The position numbers and the translations under genes are program-made. The notes under the pieces were generated by a model. The model was not told the origin of the DNA and searched no databases. It saw only the letters and a list, made by a program, of their open reading frames with translations. Source: Cytophagales bacterium (GTDB taxonomy: Bacteria; Bacteroidota; Bacteroidia; Cytophagales; Microscillaceae). Taken from it: a stretch of DNA of 64,000 nt. Where the stretch lies: positions 1-64,000 of the forward strand of contig RDZE01000019.1 of NCBI GenBank assembly GCA_004293905.1, in the 5' to 3' direction. Positions 34,885 through 43,765 of this stretch are shown piece after piece; position 1 is the first letter of the stretch; each line of letters starts with the position of its first letter.

Positions 34885-36418
34885 AAGGGAAAAAGAGTGT
34901 GAATGTGCTACCTTTGTTTATCTCGCTTTTTACAGAAACAGAACCTTTGTGTGCATCGGTCATCGCCTTTACATAGTTCAGCCCTAAGCCAAATCCTTTT
35001 ACATTGTGGATATTGCCTGTAGGGATTCTATAAAACTTATCAAATATTTTGCTGATTTGCTCTTTGGCTATGCCTTGTCCTTTATCGCTAATGCTGATTT
35101 TGATGCCTCTTTCGTTGTTGCTTGTTTCTATTTTGATTTCGGGTTGGTCGTTAGAGTATTTATTGGCATTGTCCAATAGATTGCTGATTATATTTTTTAG
35201 ATGCACTTCATCGGCTTCTAAGAGTGTTTGTTTTGCATTTTGCACCCAAGTAATAGTGCCTCCTCTTTCTTCTACTTGCAACTCTATGGCTTGAATGCAT
35301 TGTTGAATAATGATTTCAATATTGAGGCGTTGTAGGTTGAGTTCGAAATCTTGCTTTTCAAGGCGAGCCGTTTGCAATACTTTTTCTATTTGTGTTCCTA
35401 ATCTTTTGTTTTCATTTCTAATGATGTTGAGGTATCTATTTTGTAGATTAGGTATATTGTTAATATCAGGGTCTTGTAAGGCTTCAGCGGCAAGGGAAAC
35501 AGTAGCAACGGGTGTCTTAAACTCGTGTGTCATGTTGCTAATGAAGTCATTTGTAATGTCAGATAATTTTTTCTGCTTCAAGATAATATGTACTGCATAA
35601 GCAAAACAAGCGATGATGGTCGCCATCAATAGCCCTGTAAGTAAAAACATAATCATTGTTTCGCCAAATATGAAGTCATTTTGAGTAGGGAAGTAGATAT
35701 AGAGCATGTTGGTATTTGTGAAGACATCATTAGGGAAAAGAGAAATTTTATGTCCTTTGGTAAGAATAGTTTTGCTGTCGGTATTTTGGTTGCAAAAAAT
35801 AAACTCTTTTTTAGGAGTAAGTACGCCAAACTCATAGGGAACTTTGATGCCACTATTACAAAATTCGGTATTGATGATGGAATCTAACACTGCTGATGTA
35901 AGGCGGCGATTAATATCAGGTTGAACATTGACCATTTCATTGATGACCAAAGCCACCATGTCCGATTTGCGCGCAATTTTGACCAATTGTTGTGCCTGAA
36001 TATCTTGTGGAAGTACATTATTTTTTACACTAAAAGCAACTTCTTCTTTTTGGGGAATATCACTCCAAAGAACTGTCTTAAAATCTTTGCGGGTTTCTAA
36101 GGGGGTTTTTTGGATAAAAGTTTGCCTTCCTCGCTTTTGACCTACAATATGGTGTTGATAAATATTATTAATAGAGTCTAAGGAAATATATATTTTAGGG
36201 TTAGTATTGATTCTTTGTATCTGTCTTTGGGCATTGTAGAAGGCTTCGCGGGCTTCTAATCGTTCGGTGATTCTTTTGAGGGCTATTTGAACATTTTGCT
36301 CAAAACGTTCTTTGTTTGCTTGCAATACTTGGCTCAACCAATAGATTTGCAAGAAAGCTAACCCTAACAATGCAATACTCATTAAACTGATGATGAGCGT
36401 AATTTGTCTTTTTTTCAC
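34868..36418 (-). CDS. Two-component sensor histidine kinase
   Basis: A GTG at 36418 gives a protein of about 516 residues that begins VKKRQITLIISLMS; a TTG 36 bases upstream is less likely. Membrane segments are at about residues 7-29 and 255-280, bounding a periplasmic domain of roughly 220 residues. The HisKA box is FISNMTHEFKTPVATVS with the phospho-accepting H298. ATP-binding motifs are LLDNANKYSN, DKGQGIAKE and GFGLGLNYVK. It overlaps its response-regulator gene. The signal is unknown; the periplasmic part has no recognised domain. Confidence 0.93.
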   Translation of the reverse strand: MKKRQITLIISLMSIALLGLAFLQIYWLSQVLQANKERFEQNVQIALKRITERLEAREAFYNAQRQIQRINTNPKIYISLDSINNIYQHHIVGQKRGRQTFIQKTPLETRKDFKTVLWSDIPQKEEVAFSVKNNVLPQDIQAQQLVKIARKSDMVALVINEMVNVQPDINRRLTSAVLDSIINTEFCNSGIKVPYEFGVLTPKKEFIFCNQNTDSKTILTKGHKISLFPNDVFTNTNMLYIYFPTQNDFIFGETMIMFLLTGLLMATIIACFAYAVHIILKQKKLSDITNDFISNMTHEFKTPVATVSLAAEALQDPDINNIPNLQNRYLNIIRNENKRLGTQIEKVLQTARLEKQDFELNLQRLNIEIIIQQCIQAIELQVEERGGTITWVQNAKQTLLEADEVHLKNIISNLLDNANKYSNDQPEIKIETSNNERGIKISISDKGQGIAKEQISKIFDKFYRIPTGNIHNVKGFGLGLNYVKAMTDAHKGSVSVKSEINKGSTFTLFFPYEQKS

Positions 36419-36500
36419 AAATGATATGGAATAAATTTTATACAAAATACGCAAAAAATAATAAAAAGTATATTCCTTTTAACAGATTTTAACTACAATG

Positions 36501-36532
36501 TTTGAATAGATACATAAAAGTTATTATACTTG
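36501..36532 (+). promoter_or_regulatory. Promoter of scpA
   Basis: TTTG (36501-36504), a 20-base spacer and TATACTTG (36525-36532) match the Bacteroidota promoter form. RNA would begin near 36539, which leaves the TTG at 36564 as the natural start of scpA. Confidence 0.65.
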
Positions 36533-36563
36533 CATGGTTGAATATTTCTAATCTTTTTTCATT

Positions 36564-37328
36564 TTGGATTTCGAAGTTAAATTACCTCTTTTTGAAGGTC
36601 CTTTTGATTTATTATTGTTTTTTATTGAGCGCGATGAGCTTGATATTTACGATATTCCTATTGCAAAAATCACACAGGACTTTTTAGCCTATATGCAACA
36701 AATGGAGGTGATGAATATAGAGGTTGCAAGCGAATTTATTGTGGTAGCGGCTACGCTGATGCGCATTAAATCGAAAATGCTACTACCTCGTAACCAAGAA
36801 AACCCAACTGAAGACCCACGCCAAGAACTCATACAATCCTTATTGGAGTATAAAAAATTCAAATCGTTGATGCCCATTTTTGAACAAATGGAAGACGAAC
36901 AAATGCTCAAGGAAAATAGGGGAAATATAGAGAAAGAACTACAAAATATAGCCCAAAACAACCAATTAGAACTGGAGCTTTATCACTTGGATTTGTACCA
37001 ATTGATGCGTGTTTATCAGCGTATGTTGGTACGCTACGATGAAAAAATCAAAATCGTAAGACATACCATCGTGCCGCACCCCTATACGGTATCGGGGCAG
37101 AGAGAATACTTGGTACAAAGGCTACAATTCAGGCAAAGGGTTTCTTTTAGTGAAATCATCAGCGACTATGTAGTCCATACCAAATTAGCAGCGATTTATA
37201 ATTTCTTGGCAATTTTAGAAATGTTACAAAATAGAATTATTAACATAGAAATAGAGGAGGGTTTTAATAATTTTTGGATAGAAAAATTAGAAGAAATCCC
37301 CGAAAATATAATTACTACTACTACATAA
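36564..37328 (+). CDS. scpA: Segregation and condensation protein A
   Basis: ScpA is the kleisin that bridges the SMC heads in the bacterial condensin. The 254-residue protein opens with DFEVKLPLFEGPFDLLLFFI, the family's N-terminal helix, and ends with a winged helix (SFSEIISDYVVHTKLAAIYNFLAILEMLQ). The start is a TTG at 36564, chosen because the frame has no ATG near it, this position aligns with the usual N-terminus, and the promoter lies just upstream. The partner gene scpB is not next to it. The YbhN-like gene follows after 9 bases. Confidence 0.93.
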   Translation: MDFEVKLPLFEGPFDLLLFFIERDELDIYDIPIAKITQDFLAYMQQMEVMNIEVASEFIVVAATLMRIKSKMLLPRNQENPTEDPRQELIQSLLEYKKFKSLMPIFEQMEDEQMLKENRGNIEKELQNIAQNNQLELELYHLDLYQLMRVYQRMLVRYDEKIKIVRHTIVPHPYTVSGQREYLVQRLQFRQRVSFSEIISDYVVHTKLAAIYNFLAILEMLQNRIINIEIEEGFNNFWIEKLEEIPENIITTTT

Positions 37329-37337
37329 AACAATTAT

Positions 37338-38450
37338 ATGCTTAAAGAGAACTTACCTCAACAAGACGAACAACCCAATGAACACAAAATACTGAAGAGT
37401 CTTCACCCTTCACGTATCATTATCCCGATGCTGATTGGCATTAGTTACACGGTTTATATGCTTTATAATGATATCTTAACTCATAGTAAAGAAATATCGG
37501 AACGCATCAATAGTATCAATTATTTTTGGCTTTCTATGGCTGTAGTTGCGCTACTTTTCCGCGATGGCTTCTATATTTATCGTATTCGCCATCTGACCAA
37601 AAAAGCACTTTCTTGGGTAGGAAGTTTTTATACTATAGTATTATGGGAGTTTTCATCTGCCATTAGTCCCTCTGCCGTAGGAGGCACTGCGGTTGCGTCT
37701 TTTATTGTGATGAAAGAGGGCATTAGTTTCGGAAAGTCATTGGCTTATGTATTAGTTTCTGCCATTCTCGACAATACTTTTTTCATCATTGTAGGGGCTA
37801 TAGTATTAACGCTGAATTTTTTTGGTGCATATAACAATGGCATCTTCTTCTTAGATGGAGTTGACCCAACGGTTATCGAAACACTAAGAATCACTTTTAC
37901 GGTTAGTTATTCTGTAATTGCTATTTATACTTTATTAATGATATATGGTTTATTTGTAAAGCCTGTTTTCATTAAAAACTTGTTCATTTATATTACTTCA
38001 TTTCGCCTTCTGAAACGTTTTCAGGAAGCCGCAAAGCACCAAGGCGAAGAACTTATTGTTGCTTCTGCCGAGTTAAAAGGTATTGGAATAGGCTATTGGG
38101 TACGTGCCATAGGCTCTACAGCGTTGGTTTGGGTATCGCGTTATTTTATAGTGAATTGCCTCATCGCCGCTTTCTTCACATTGAGCATTGGCGACCACGC
38201 CGTGATATTCTCGCGCCACGTAGTACTTTGGGTAGTGCTCATCTTAGCCATCACACCGGGTGCAGCAGGTATCGCCGAAGTTGCTTTCAAAGGCTTTTAC
38301 ACACCTTTTGCAGGTGCATTAGTAGGAGTAGTAGCTACACTATGGCGAATGATAACTTTTTATCCTTATCTTTTAGCAGGCGTGTTATTCTTGCCTCGAT
38401 GGGTAAAAAGAGTCTTCTTTGACCAAAACAATACAGAAACAAAAGTGTAA
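37338..38450 (+). CDS. YbhN/UPF0104-type membrane protein (lysylphosphatidylglycerol synthase TM-like, flippase-like)
   Basis: The 370-residue protein has about eight membrane segments of the LPG_synthase_TM family, with the family motifs SPSAVGGTAVASFIVMKEGIS and a late PGAAGIAEVAFKGFY. Family members are the membrane part of MprF and related proteins of unknown substrate. No lysyl-transferase domain is attached. It lies 9 bases after scpA and 13 bases before the thioesterase start, so it is probably in that operon. Function is not established. Confidence 0.85.
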   Translation: MLKENLPQQDEQPNEHKILKSLHPSRIIIPMLIGISYTVYMLYNDILTHSKEISERINSINYFWLSMAVVALLFRDGFYIYRIRHLTKKALSWVGSFYTIVLWEFSSAISPSAVGGTAVASFIVMKEGISFGKSLAYVLVSAILDNTFFIIVGAIVLTLNFFGAYNNGIFFLDGVDPTVIETLRITFTVSYSVIAIYTLLMIYGLFVKPVFIKNLFIYITSFRLLKRFQEAAKHQGEELIVASAELKGIGIGYWVRAIGSTALVWVSRYFIVNCLIAAFFTLSIGDHAVIFSRHVVLWVVLILAITPGAAGIAEVAFKGFYTPFAGALVGVVATLWRMITFYPYLLAGVLFLPRWVKRVFFDQNNTETKV

Positions 38451-38463
38451 TAAAAATATTGCT

Positions 38464-38907
38464 ATGTTAAAAAAGATATTAGAAAACTATGATGCCATCA
38501 TAGAACTTCCTGTTTTGTGGGGCGAAATGGACGCAGCACAACATGTAAATAATGCAATTTATTTACGTTATTCAGAGGCAGGGCGTATTGCATATTTCAA
38601 AACCATGAACTTTGAAGTGAATGTGGCGGCTTCGGGTGAGGCAAGTATAGGACCTATTTTGGCAGAAATCAACTGTAGATATAAAATGCCTTTGACATTT
38701 CCAGATACTATTAGCATAGCTACACGAGTAGACATTACTTCAGTAGATGAGTATAGTTTTTGGACGGAGCAAATTGTAGTAAGCCATAAATACGAACGAG
38801 TAGCCGCCGAAATCAGGGCGAAATTAGTATCGTATAACTATAGTACACTCCAGAAAACGCCTATCCCTGCTTTTTTTAGAGATAAAATTATCAAGAAAAA
38901 TTCATAA
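38464..38907 (+). CDS. Acyl-CoA thioesterase, 4-hydroxybenzoyl-CoA type (YbgC-like)
   Basis: The 147-residue hotdog protein carries LWGEMDAAQHVNNAIYLRY at about residues 18-36, matching the WxDxDxxGHVNN motif with its catalytic aspartate, and then FEVNVAASGEASIGPILAEI. ATG at 38464 is preferred; an in-frame start at 38419 would overlap the previous gene and add a Lys/Gln-rich tail unlike the family. It is the third gene of the scpA unit. Substrate is unknown. Confidence 0.9.
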   Translation: MLKKILENYDAIIELPVLWGEMDAAQHVNNAIYLRYSEAGRIAYFKTMNFEVNVAASGEASIGPILAEINCRYKMPLTFPDTISIATRVDITSVDEYSFWTEQIVVSHKYERVAAEIRAKLVSYNYSTLQKTPIPAFFRDKIIKKNS

Positions 38908-38938
38908 CTTTGTTTTTCATTAAAATAAAGGTAGGATT

Positions 38939-39490
38939 TTGGAAGCTGAAAAAATTATTTTAGGCATAGACCCCGGCACGCGTCTGTTGGGCTACGCGCT
39001 CATACAAATAAAAGCAAAAAAAATAGAGCTTTTACAATACGGGGTAATACAACTTGCCAAATATGCATCGCAAGCACTGAAATTGAAAAAAATCTTTGAC
39101 CGTATCTCGGAGATTATAGAGCATTATAACCCCGATGAAATGGCATTGGAATCGCCTTTTTATGGTGAAAATATACAAGTAGCTATTAAATTGGGACGTG
39201 CACAAGGGGTAGCAATGGCAGCCGCGCTAAGTAGGGAGATACCTATATCGGAGTATGCCCCAAGAAAAGTAAAACAGTCAGTAACGGGCAATGGAAGTGC
39301 TTCTAAAGAACAAGTAGCGGCTATGCTAAAAAATTTGGTAGTATTTGGCGAGCATACCGAAGAAGTAGCCCTCGATGCGACCGATGCTTTAGCTGTGGCA
39401 GTTTGTCATTATTATCAGCATAACTTACCACAGGGCAAAAGCAAAAGCTGGTCGGCATTTGTCAAAGACAACCCCGACCGTATTAAATAA
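38939..39490 (+). CDS. ruvC: Holliday junction endonuclease RuvC
   Basis: RuvC cuts Holliday junctions during recombination repair. The 183-residue protein has acidic catalytic residues D11 (GIDPGT), E71 (LESPFYG), and D146/D149 (LDATDALAVAVCH). The basic YAPRKVKQSVTGNGSASKEQV segment is usual. The start is TTG at 38939 with a purine-rich AAGGTAGGA ahead of it; no ATG is available. It ends five bases from the convergent rny gene. Confidence 0.95.
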   Translation: MEAEKIILGIDPGTRLLGYALIQIKAKKIELLQYGVIQLAKYASQALKLKKIFDRISEIIEHYNPDEMALESPFYGENIQVAIKLGRAQGVAMAAALSREIPISEYAPRKVKQSVTGNGSASKEQVAAMLKNLVVFGEHTEEVALDATDALAVAVCHYYQHNLPQGKSKSWSAFVKDNPDRIK

Positions 39491-39495
39491 TTTTT

Positions 39496-41079
39496 TTATT
39501 TGGCATAATTAACAGCTCTCATTTCTCTGATAACTGTTACTTTGATATGACCAGGGTATTGCATTTCTTTTTCTATTTTCTGTGAAAGTTCAAAAGAAAG
39601 CAGTCCTGCTCTTTCATCATTTACTTTATCGGCATCTACAATGACGCGCAACTCACGCCCTGCTTGAATGGCAAAGCATTTTTGTACGCCTTCTAATGAA
39701 AGAGCCATTGCCTCGAGGTCATTGAGGCGTTTAAGGTAAGTTTCCATTACTTCGCGTCTTGCGCCAGGTCTAGAACCCGAGATGGCATCGCAGGCTTGTA
39801 TGATGGGAGATATGAGTGAGGTCATTTCTATTTCATCGTGGTGTGCGCCGATGGCATTGCAAACTTCGGGGTGTTCTTTGTATTTTTTGGCAAGCTCCAT
39901 ACCCAATATAGCATGTGGAAGATCTGGCTCTTCGGGGTATACTTTTCCTATATCGTGTAGTAATCCAGCTCTTTTGGCGAGTTTGGTATTCAAGCCGAGT
40001 TCAGCCGCCATAGTAGCGCAGAGTTTGGCTACTTCGCGTGAGTGTTGCAATAGATTTTGCCCATAAGACGAGCGGAAACGCATTCTGCCTACGAGTTTGA
40101 TGAGTTCGGGGTGTAGTCCATGTATGCCTAAATCGATGACAGTACGTTCGCCTAACTCTACAATTTCCTCTTCTATGTTTTTAGAGGTTTTGGCTACGAT
40201 TTCTTCTATTCTTGCGGGGTGTATGCGTCCGTCTACGACTAATCTTTGTAAGGAAAGGCGTGCTATTTCTCTTCTTACGGGGTCAAAACCTGAGATAATG
40301 ATGGCTTCTGGAGTATCGTCTACAATGATTTCTACGCCTGTAGCGGCTTCTAAGGCTCTGATGTTGCGCCCTTCGCGTCCTATGATTTTACCTTTGATGT
40401 CATCGCTCTCTATATGAAATATAGAAATGCAGTTTTCTATGGCGTGTTCTGTGGCGGTACGTTGTATGGTTTCGATGACTACCTTTTTAGCTTCTTTAGT
40501 TGCCGACATTTTGGCTTCTTCAGTAATATTTTTGATGAGGATAGAGGCTTTACTTTCGGCTTCACCTCGGAGTGCTTCCATGAGTTGGTTGCGAGCATCT
40601 TCGGCGGTCATGTTGGCTATTCGTTCTAACTGTTGTACTTGTGAGAGCCTGAGTTTTTCGGCTTCTTCTTTCTTTTTGGTAATGATTTCAGTTTGTTCCA
40701 TGAGGCTATCTTTGATGGCAGTGATTTCAGTTTCACGGCGTTTGTTTTGCTCCATGAGTTTTGCCAAATTTTGCTCTCTTTGTCTTAGTTTGTTTTCGTT
40801 GGTTTGTAAGATATTCTTTTTTCGGTTGGCTTCTTCTTCAAATTCACTTTTAAGTTTTAGAAAATGTTCTTTAGCTTCAATCATTTTATTTTTCTTTTGA
40901 TTGTCTGCTTCTTGAATGGTTTTTTCTACGCTAAGTTCAGCCTCTTTGATAATGAGTTTGGCTTTTTCTTGAGCTTCTTTCTTCTTTTTTTCTGAGGCAG
41001 CCGCAAGTAGGTATCGATCTATGGCAAAGCCAATACCGATAGATAGTAGTGCTGTGATGATGATGTATAATGCGTCCAT
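39496..41079 (-). CDS. rny: Ribonuclease Y
   Basis: RNase Y is a membrane-anchored endoribonuclease that starts mRNA decay. The 527-residue protein has one N-terminal membrane helix ([15 protein letters not shown]), a long Lys/Glu-rich coiled coil to about residue 210, a KH domain with [17 protein letters not shown], and an HD domain whose metal-binding pair is in LLHDIGKV, with a further histidine in NLLQHSREV. The gene lies downstream of zapA with about 110 bases between them and ends five bases from the convergent ruvC. Confidence 0.96.
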   Translation of the reverse strand: MDALYIIITALLSIGIGFAIDRYLLAAASEKKKKEAQEKAKLIIKEAELSVEKTIQEADNQKKNKMIEAKEHFLKLKSEFEEEANRKKNILQTNENKLRQREQNLAKLMEQNKRRETEITAIKDSLMEQTEIITKKKEEAEKLRLSQVQQLERIANMTAEDARNQLMEALRGEAESKASILIKNITEEAKMSATKEAKKVVIETIQRTATEHAIENCISIFHIESDDIKGKIIGREGRNIRALEAATGVEIIVDDTPEAIIISGFDPVRREIARLSLQRLVVDGRIHPARIEEIVAKTSKNIEEEIVELGERTVIDLGIHGLHPELIKLVGRMRFRSSYGQNLLQHSREVAKLCATMAAELGLNTKLAKRAGLLHDIGKVYPEEPDLPHAILGMELAKKYKEHPEVCNAIGAHHDEIEMTSLISPIIQACDAISGSRPGARREVMETYLKRLNDLEAMALSLEGVQKCFAIQAGRELRVIVDADKVNDERAGLLSFELSQKIEKEMQYPGHIKVTVIREMRAVNYAK

Positions 41080-41192
41080 GATGTATTTTTTACTTAAAAA
41101 ATTGTTGTTTTAGTTAATATAAATAAAAAAACTACGAAACTATGATGTGCATAGAACGCGGGGAGGTGTTATAGAGAAGAGGTAGCAGTGGG

Positions 41193-41492
41193 TTAGTCTG
41201 CGCTAAGGGCATCGTTGATGGTATTGTCCCACTGAGTAAGTTTATTTTGAAGGATTTGAAATTTTTCTGTATTTTCTTTATCGATATTCAACAATTCTAC
41301 CATGCAGTCGAAAGCTACCATAGCGAGCAGGTCTTGTCGGTCTTCGATGCCAAATTCTGTTCTATAGTAGTGTATCTTTTCGTTTAGCTTTTTACCAGCC
41401 ATTCGTAGGGTAGGCTCGGCAGAGATATCGGCTTTCATAGGATATTCTCTTTCGGCTATACGTATTTTGATAGATAGTTTTGTATCGTTCAT
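41193..41492 (-). CDS. zapA: Cell division protein ZapA
   Basis: ZapA binds FtsZ and stabilises the division ring. The 99-residue protein has the small alpha/beta domain with SIKIRIAEREYPMKADISAEPTLRMAGKKLNEKI split over residues 6-40 and a C-terminal helix that forms a coiled coil. Length and composition agree with Bacteroidota ZapA. The gene for a small coiled-coil protein ends 8 bases upstream, and rny follows downstream. Confidence 0.9.
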   Translation of the reverse strand: MNDTKLSIKIRIAEREYPMKADISAEPTLRMAGKKLNEKIHYYRTEFGIEDRQDLLAMVAFDCMVELLNIDKENTEKFQILQNKLTQWDNTINDALSAD

Positions 41493-41500
41493 GCCTTACT

Positions 41501-41827
41501 TTATTTACTTAAATGCAGTATGCACTGCTCTACATCTTCAATATAGCGGTTCAATTGTTTCTTGAAACCTCCTGTTTGTCCGTTCTCCGCCATCATTGAA
41601 GCAACAATATTAGTAAAATTTTCTTGATTACGCAAATTTTCGATTGTTTCGTTTTGGTTTTTTATAATTTCTTTGAGTTCTATGTTTTCCTCTACCAATT
41701 TATCGTGTTCTTTTTTGAGGGTATTACATTTGAGAACAAGTTTGTGTATTTTTTTCTCTAATGTTGTCAAAACGTTTTGTAATTCGCTTGCTTTCATGGA
41801 GGTATGCTTATGTTTTAGTGGATTCAT
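41501..41827 (-). CDS. Small coiled-coil protein next to zapA
   Basis: The 108-residue protein is mostly one long helix: leucine/lysine/glutamate heptads from about residue 15 to 70 (VLTTLEKKIHKLVLK, NIELKEIIKNQNETIENL), then a short C-terminal helix (KQLNRYIEDVEQCILHL). A second ATG at 41797 would give 98 residues. The composition and position directly upstream of zapA suggest a ZapB-like division partner, but there is no family match that proves it. Confidence 0.7.
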   Translation of the reverse strand: MNPLKHKHTSMKASELQNVLTTLEKKIHKLVLKCNTLKKEHDKLVEENIELKEIIKNQNETIENLRNQENFTNIVASMMAENGQTGGFKKQLNRYIEDVEQCILHLSK

Positions 41828-41957
41828 AGTTTTTTGATGTTACAATATTAGAGGTTTTTTTTGAATAATGCAACAAAAATTGCTGAAATTCAAAAAGTTA
41901 TTTTCTATAAGTTCAATGTTCACTTTAAGAAAATGGCTTGATAGTGATGATTTTGAG

Positions 41958-42812
41958 CTAATGTTTGAAGAGGATATTGTCTATGAGGCGTACTTCCTCG
42001 AGGTAGGCGGCTATACATACTGCTATTGTTATTTGTTTAGGGTAGGGGTATTCGAGGCTGAGGAGGGTTTGTGCATCTACTATTTCGAGGTATTCTATCG
42101 TGATGTCATTTTGTGTCAAGTGTTTTAGGATTGGTGTAAGATGTTGTTGTTCGAGGGGATTTTGTTGTTGTTCAATTAGTATCTGTATGTTTAGTAGGGT
42201 TTGGTAAATTTGAGTGGCTTTTTGTTGCGCCTCTTCGGAAAGTCGTTGATTGCGCGACGACATAGCCAATCCGTTAGGTTCACGAATGGTAGGGCAAATG
42301 ATTACTTCTAAGGGAAAATTCAGTTCTTGTACTAAGCATTGTATTACGGCGCATTGTTGTAGGTCTTTTTGCCCAAAATAGGCTCTTTGAGGTTGTACGA
42401 GATGGAACAATTTACTGACAATTAGCCCTACTCCTGCAAAATGTCCGGGTCTGAATTTGCCCTCCATGAGCGTTTCTAAATAGCCAAAAGAGAGTTGAAG
42501 AACATTTTGATTGGGGTATATTTCTTGTGCTTGTGGCATAAATAAGGCATCACATTGCACATTTTGAAGCATCTGACTGTCTTTTTGTTCAGTACGTGGG
42601 TATCGGGCGAGGTCTTCGGAGTTGTTAAATTGGGTGGGGTTTATAAAAATGCTACATAGTGTGTAATCATTTTGTTTTTTAGAGGCTTTTATCAATGCTA
42701 AATGACCTTCGTGTAGTGCACCCATAGTAGGAACGAAGCCTATAGTTTTCTGCTGTTTTTTAATTTCTGAGAGCCATTGTTGTAAAGACTCAATATCTTT
42801 GAGTATTTGCAT
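41958..42812 (-). CDS. panC: Pantothenate synthetase
   Basis: PanC joins pantoate and beta-alanine with ATP to make pantothenate for coenzyme A. The 284-residue protein has the HIGH-like motif PTMGALHEGHLALI at about 28-41, the FINPTQFNNSEDL segment, GRFRPGHF-type residues in EGKFRPGHFAGV, YFGQKDLQQ and a MSSRNQRLS KMSKS-like motif. It is divergent from the glycogen-synthase-like gene. PanB and PanD are not in the window. Confidence 0.96.
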   Translation of the reverse strand: MQILKDIESLQQWLSEIKKQQKTIGFVPTMGALHEGHLALIKASKKQNDYTLCSIFINPTQFNNSEDLARYPRTEQKDSQMLQNVQCDALFMPQAQEIYPNQNVLQLSFGYLETLMEGKFRPGHFAGVGLIVSKLFHLVQPQRAYFGQKDLQQCAVIQCLVQELNFPLEVIICPTIREPNGLAMSSRNQRLSEEAQQKATQIYQTLLNIQILIEQQQNPLEQQHLTPILKHLTQNDITIEYLEIVDAQTLLSLEYPYPKQITIAVCIAAYLEEVRLIDNILFKH

Positions 42813-42870
42813 GAGAATTGTGTTTTATTTTTTTTGATTACAAACATAATCAACTAACTGAAGATAAGCC

Positions 42871-42901
42871 TTTGTAAAGATATTTTTTTTTACTACCTTT
42901 G
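42871..42901 (+). promoter_or_regulatory. Promoter of the glycogen-synthase-like/DUF4270 unit
   Basis: TTTG (42871-42874), a 19-base spacer and TACCTTTG (42894-42901) match the Bacteroidota promoter form closely. The downstream start codon is 46 bases after the box. Confidence 0.7.
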
Positions 42902-42946
42902 CACACCAAATTTGTTTTTCATACCCTTTAAAAAACGCTTTTCAAT

Positions 42947-43765
42947 ATGGAAAAACTCAAAGTTCTTTATGTTGCCTCTGAAATAAACCCTTTTCTAAAA
43001 ATTACCGAAGTAGCTGATTTTGTTCGCAAACTTCCACAAGCGATGCAAGAAAAAGGTTTTGAAATCAGAATATTGGTGCCCCGCTTTGGCTTAATCAATG
43101 AAAGAAAAAATAAATTGCACGAAGTAGTGCGTTTATCGGGCATTAATATTTCAGTAGGTGATGAAGAAAAACCACTCATGATTAAGGTAGCTTCTGTGCC
43201 CAATGCCAAACTACAAGTGTATTTTATAGACAATGAGGACTATTTTCATCGAAAGTCTGTTTTTTTTGATAATAATGACCAATTTTATGACGATAACGAT
43301 GAGAGAGCAATATTTTTCTGCAAAGGCGTTTTAGAAACGGTAAAAAAATTAGGTTGGTCGCCTGATATAGTACATTGCAACGATTGGATGACGAGTTTGA
43401 TTCCTCTCTATCTCAAAACTACTTATAAAAATGACCCTGTTTTCAAAAATACAAAAACAGTTTTCTCAATCCCCAACCAATACATTCCTTGTAAATTCAG
43501 CGAAGATATCATCAATAAAGTAAAAATGGTAGACATAGAAGAAGAAATGCTTCACCATTTACAAAGTGCTGATTTTGACGGCTTTTTACGCATAGGAATT
43601 GCTTATTCTGATTCTGTTATCAAGGCAGATGATAATTATAGCGAAACTTTGGATAAACTTTTCACTGAATTTTCAAACCGAAATATCAACTCAATTCAAA
43701 TCAACAATGAGGATTATTCCGAGTCGTACTACCACCTTTATACAGAGTTGGCAGGTACTTTATAA
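42947..43765 (+). CDS. Half-length glycogen/starch synthase homologue (GT5 N-terminal domain only)
   Basis: The 272-residue protein matches only the N-terminal half of ADP-glucose-type glycogen synthases: LKVLYVASEINPFLKITEVADF at the start (the usual KTGGLAD glycine-rich loop is KITEVAD here), VRILVPRFG-like residues in EIRILVPRFG, and DIVHCNDWMTSLIPLYL. The C-terminal nucleotide-binding half, which completes the active site, is absent. Standalone half proteins of this size occur in other Bacteroidota beside DUF4270 genes. With the loop changed and the second domain missing, glucosyl transfer is doubtful; a regulatory or binding role is possible. Confidence 0.85.
   Translation: MEKLKVLYVASEINPFLKITEVADFVRKLPQAMQEKGFEIRILVPRFGLINERKNKLHEVVRLSGINISVGDEEKPLMIKVASVPNAKLQVYFIDNEDYFHRKSVFFDNNDQFYDDNDERAIFFCKGVLETVKKLGWSPDIVHCNDWMTSLIPLYLKTTYKNDPVFKNTKTVFSIPNQYIPCKFSEDIINKVKMVDIEEEMLHHLQSADFDGFLRIGIAYSDSVIKADDNYSETLDKLFTEFSNRNINSIQINNEDYSESYYHLYTELAGTL

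Noticed and set aside
40427-40900. Long plus-strand open frame inside rny
   Set aside because: It is antisense to the coiled-coil part of RNase Y, and its Ser/Phe-rich product is what antisense of Lys/Glu codons would give.
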